NCBI GenBank assembly: GCA_946541435.1
Contig: CAMNJK010000082.1
Span: 1 to 6,921 of the forward strand
Direction: 5' to 3'
Source: an uncultured Bacillota bacterium
Lineage (GTDB): Bacteria; Bacillota; Clostridia; Peptostreptococcales; Anaerovoracaceae
DNA length: 6,921 nt
In this document: positions 6,101 to 6,921 of the stretch, one piece after another
Position numbering within the stretch: the stretch's first letter is position 1
Layout of the letters: the number at the start of each line of letters is the position of its first letter
The notes under the pieces: model-generated
Seen by the model: the letters and a program-made list of their open reading frames with translations, nothing else
What the model was told of the DNA's origin: nothing
Database searches by the model: none
Translations under genes and position numbers: made by a program

Positions 6101-6601
6101 GATGAGCTGAACCGGATCACCCTGATCACGGCCCTCTTCATCCTGATCATCGTGCTCCTCACCTTCCGGACCCTTGTGACGCCGGTGATCCTGGTCCTGA
6201 TGATCCAGTGCGCCGTCTTCCTGACCATGGGCGTCATGAGCCTGGCCCATTACGACATGTATTACCTGGCCCTGCTCATCGTGCAGAGCCTGATGATGGG
6301 CGCTACCATCGACTACGCCATCGTCTTCTCGACATATTATGTGGAGCATCGGGCCAGCCTTTGCATCGCGGACGCCATCCGGGCCTCCTACCAGGGGTCT
6401 CTGCAGACCATCCTGACCTCGGCCACCATCCTGATCGCCGCCGTGGGCGTTTTGAGTTTCGCCTTCAGCGAGCCCTCCACCCGGCAGATCTGCCGGATCC
6501 TGTCTCTGGGCTGCCTCATCGCCACCCTGCTGGTCCTCTTCCTCCTGCCCGCCATCCTGGCCTGCCTGGACCGGCTGGTGGTACGGCAAAAAAAGAAGTA
6601 A
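3164..6601 (+). CDS. MMPL/RND-superfamily transporter with giant repeat-containing extracytoplasmic domain
   Basis: This 1145-residue integral membrane protein of the MMPL class probably exports a lipid or other amphiphile, driven by the proton gradient. There are 12 predicted membrane segments: one at 13-33, five at about 160-312, one at 339-357, five at about 983-1136. This is the two-fold RND layout. Each half keeps the charged Asp-Tyr pair on its fourth segment: Asp227-Tyr228 in MDYSIMLLNRYR, and Asp1050-Tyr1051 in TIDYAIVFSTYY. The first outer domain is small (about 35-158). The second (about 360-980) is very large and holds six degenerate repeats of about 80 residues (444-930). GGAGAGGT six bases upstream sets the start. 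The gene is divergent from the aldehyde dehydrogenase. No terminator follows, and a decayed oxidoreductase fragment starts right at the stop. The substrate cannot be told from the sequence. Confidence 0.92.
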   Translation: MKSRFAGFLVDHSKIILIIFIILALACAALIPFVRVNEDMTRYLPKDSSMRRGLDLMEAEFGEESASSLQVMFGDLRNAEEKGRILQELEDIPYVESVDYESGDEDYNQGPYTLYIINCDHKQYSDEASAVWNTVRDRYEDSHDLTLGGNINDANVSGLPLWIAIVAVALVFLILVIMASSWIEPVAFQITFAIAACINMGTYAFFPSISSTSFSIVAILQLALSMDYSIMLLNRYRQQRLVCPDKHQAMLSSLELSFGAITGSSLTTFAGLLALVFMSFTMGADIGLALAKGVIISLLCIFTVLPALLLKFDSLMLRTAKRTLPFDHPRLSSFQYRMRVPLTLLFLGLFAAGFIIRGGVDFTYSQGLTTSINDVFGYNNSVVMIYDEKDADAAAGLADDLEQRSDVRSAVCYESTLGKQRRSADMRTFIDDMSEESDAAGDMDLDEDMIRLIYYDHYASDADLKMTLPRFVEYLQTEVLNDETFSDSISPSARDQIDDMEKYTDPRALTRQRTASGLASFFGMKTSEADQLLLYHKIRSGAEGGRMSLPRFVSFLIDEVSQDSDYGGMFRGKTLDQLKSLRVYTKKKAMTKKRTWRSAAKVLGMDPDQVRLIYVNAFADTDQSMTIAELADVLRAMLDDPALADQFGDDAQREQMQQLIAGLSQIGQMDPGSYDRETMLQTLEGYGISLDPQLLGLAYPYQAVTDHPKTCRMSVQKLVRFMLSDRTIRSLLSKKQRKQLRTLKKVIDASVRGTKLSASGIASILGMKKEDARSVLLLYQYRHGDTSGWTMSPQQFINFLVSDVLGDPEMRSRIGGSADDLKLAQKIINHAVAGTAFTYGQLADLLGDYSEDMSPDDLHMLYELYGSEYDYDESWTMDLMGMVEHLDKKMLDRPAFASAMEDDQREDFSDLKADLDEAAELLEGAHYGRMMISTSLPEDSDETRDFMDRLTSYTDRHFSEDTCLIGSTPMAYEMSGTFHDELNRITLITALFILIIVLLTFRTLVTPVILVLMIQCAVFLTMGVMSLAHYDMYYLALLIVQSLMMGATIDYAIVFSTYYVEHRASLCIADAIRASYQGSLQTILTSATILIAAVGVLSFAFSEPSTRQICRILSLGCLIATLLVLFLLPAILACLDRLVVRQKKK
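4493..5953 (+). repeat. Six degenerate protein repeats of about 80 residues within the MMPL outer domain
   Basis: Residues 444-930 divide into six units: 444-523, 524-604, 605-687, 688-766, 767-847 and 848-930. Units share an aromatic LxY near the start (RLIYY, LLLYHK, RLIYVN, LAYPY, LLLYQY, HMLYELY). They also share a central helix opening with Met and Ser/Thr or Asp: MTLPRFVEYL, MSLPRFVSFL, MTIAELADVL, MSVQKLVRFM, MSPQQFINFL, MDLMGMVEHL. Four of the first five units end in a hydrophobic-Leu/Phe-Gly (FFG, VLG, ILG, LLG). The units look all-helical and acidic. I do not recognise a named domain. Confidence 0.7.
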
Positions 6602-6869
6602 TATTGCCACCTACATTCCGGAAATGACCATCAAAACCATCGCGGACCCCTTCATGAACGAGGAGATCGAGGCGGTCATCATCTGCTCCTCTACCAACAC
6701 CCATGCCCAGTTCATCATCGAGGCCGCGAAGGCAGGCAAGCACATTTTCTGCGAAAAACCCATCGACTATGATCTGGCGCGGGTGCACGAAGCCATCTCC
6801 ACGGCGAAGCTCATTACCCCGGAAGGCAGCCGGGGCGCAGAGATGTACAGCATCATGTTCGACCGTTAG
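6600..6869 (+). pseudogene. Decayed Gfo/Idh/MocA oxidoreductase fragment, inositol 2-dehydrogenase-like
   Basis: The reading frame opening at the transporter stop gives NIATYIPEMTIKTIADPF (6600-6653), then joins after MNE (about 6662) to EIEAVIICSSTNTHAQ and AGKHIFCEKPI. These are recognisable pieces of the NAD-binding domain of inositol 2-dehydrogenases; the EKP triplet at 6753-6761 is the family lysine motif. An intact enzyme is about 330-350 residues. Here the N-terminal GxGxxG region, roughly 25-30 residues between the two pieces, and everything after VHEAIS (about 6801) are gone. The last 22 codons before the TAG do not resemble the family. An ATG at 6624 opens an 81-codon ORF but has no ribosome binding site. 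It is best read as a non-functional remnant, of iolG or a paralogue. Confidence 0.75.
6817..6835. repeat. Inverted repeat CCCCGG-N7-CCGGGG inside the decayed region
   Basis: A perfect 6-bp GC stem (6817-6822 with 6830-6835) encloses a 7-nt loop. There is no T tract on either strand, so it is unlikely to be an intrinsic terminator. It lies close to the point where resemblance to the oxidoreductase ends. Confidence 0.3.
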
Positions 6870-6921
6870 CTTATTAACAACCTGTACCGTCGATATTACA
6901 GGCAACGGGCGTATTGTATCC
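6870..6921. other. Right-edge segment without a recognisable gene
   Basis: After the TAG at 6867-6869 the last 52 bases are more AT-rich and contain only a weak inverted repeat, CCTGTA (6881-6886) with TACAGG (6897-6902). A plus-strand frame (from 6871) stays open to the edge without a start codon. It could be another fragment or the edge of the next gene, but the sequence is too short to decide. Confidence 0.3.

Noticed and set aside
5360..6610. 416-codon minus-strand ORF within the transporter gene
   Set aside because: Same reverse-frame composition; it lies wholly opposite an intact conserved coding sequence.
6516..6905. 129-codon minus-strand ORF across the transporter end and the decayed fragment
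   Set aside because: It spans a rearrangement junction and is antisense to recognisable oxidoreductase pieces, so it is not a plausible gene.

Overview
The window looks like chromosomal DNA of an anaerobic Firmicute, probably Lachnospiraceae or a close clostridial relative. This rests on strong AGGAGG-type ribosome binding sites, sigma-A-like promoters, a Gram-positive-style lipoprotein, a very large MMPL transporter, and a decayed inositol-dehydrogenase-like fragment whose wording resembles gut Clostridia. The taxon is inferred from sequence style, not from a search.

Layout, left to right. Positions 1-315 hold, on the minus strand, what appears to be a complete transcription attenuator for a gene whose start lies just off the left edge. 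Its parts are a strong promoter, a 53-codon leader ORF rich in Cys and Met codons with a tandem Cys-Cys pair, an intrinsic terminator, and a ribosome binding site at the edge. A 16-bp competing antiterminator helix can form between the leader ORF and the 5' arm of the terminator. Positions 316-636 contain no gene. They hold the A-rich tract upstream of that promoter and three related palindromes, each with a 17-nt loop and with centres exactly 95 bp apart; the third probably also terminates the next operon.

Positions 637-3002 carry a two-gene minus-strand operon: an NAD(P)-dependent aldehyde dehydrogenase of the PuuC/betaine-aldehyde type, followed by a VanX-family (M15D) D-Ala-D-Ala dipeptidase lipoprotein. 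A good extended -10 promoter precedes the dehydrogenase. The 161-bp divergent intergenic region (3003-3163) contains repeated and palindromic candidate regulator sites. A 1145-residue RND/MMPL-type transporter gene reads rightward from it (3164-6601). Its second extracytoplasmic domain is about 600 residues long and contains six degenerate repeats of about 80 residues.

Immediately after the transporter stop lies a decayed fragment of a Gfo/Idh/MocA oxidoreductase (inositol 2-dehydrogenase-like). It has lost its NAD-binding start, an internal segment and its C-terminal domain. The last 50 bases hold no recognisable gene. Apart from the operon and the divergent promoters, the genes show no obvious shared pathway. 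The most notable element is the putative cysteine-responsive attenuator at the left end.
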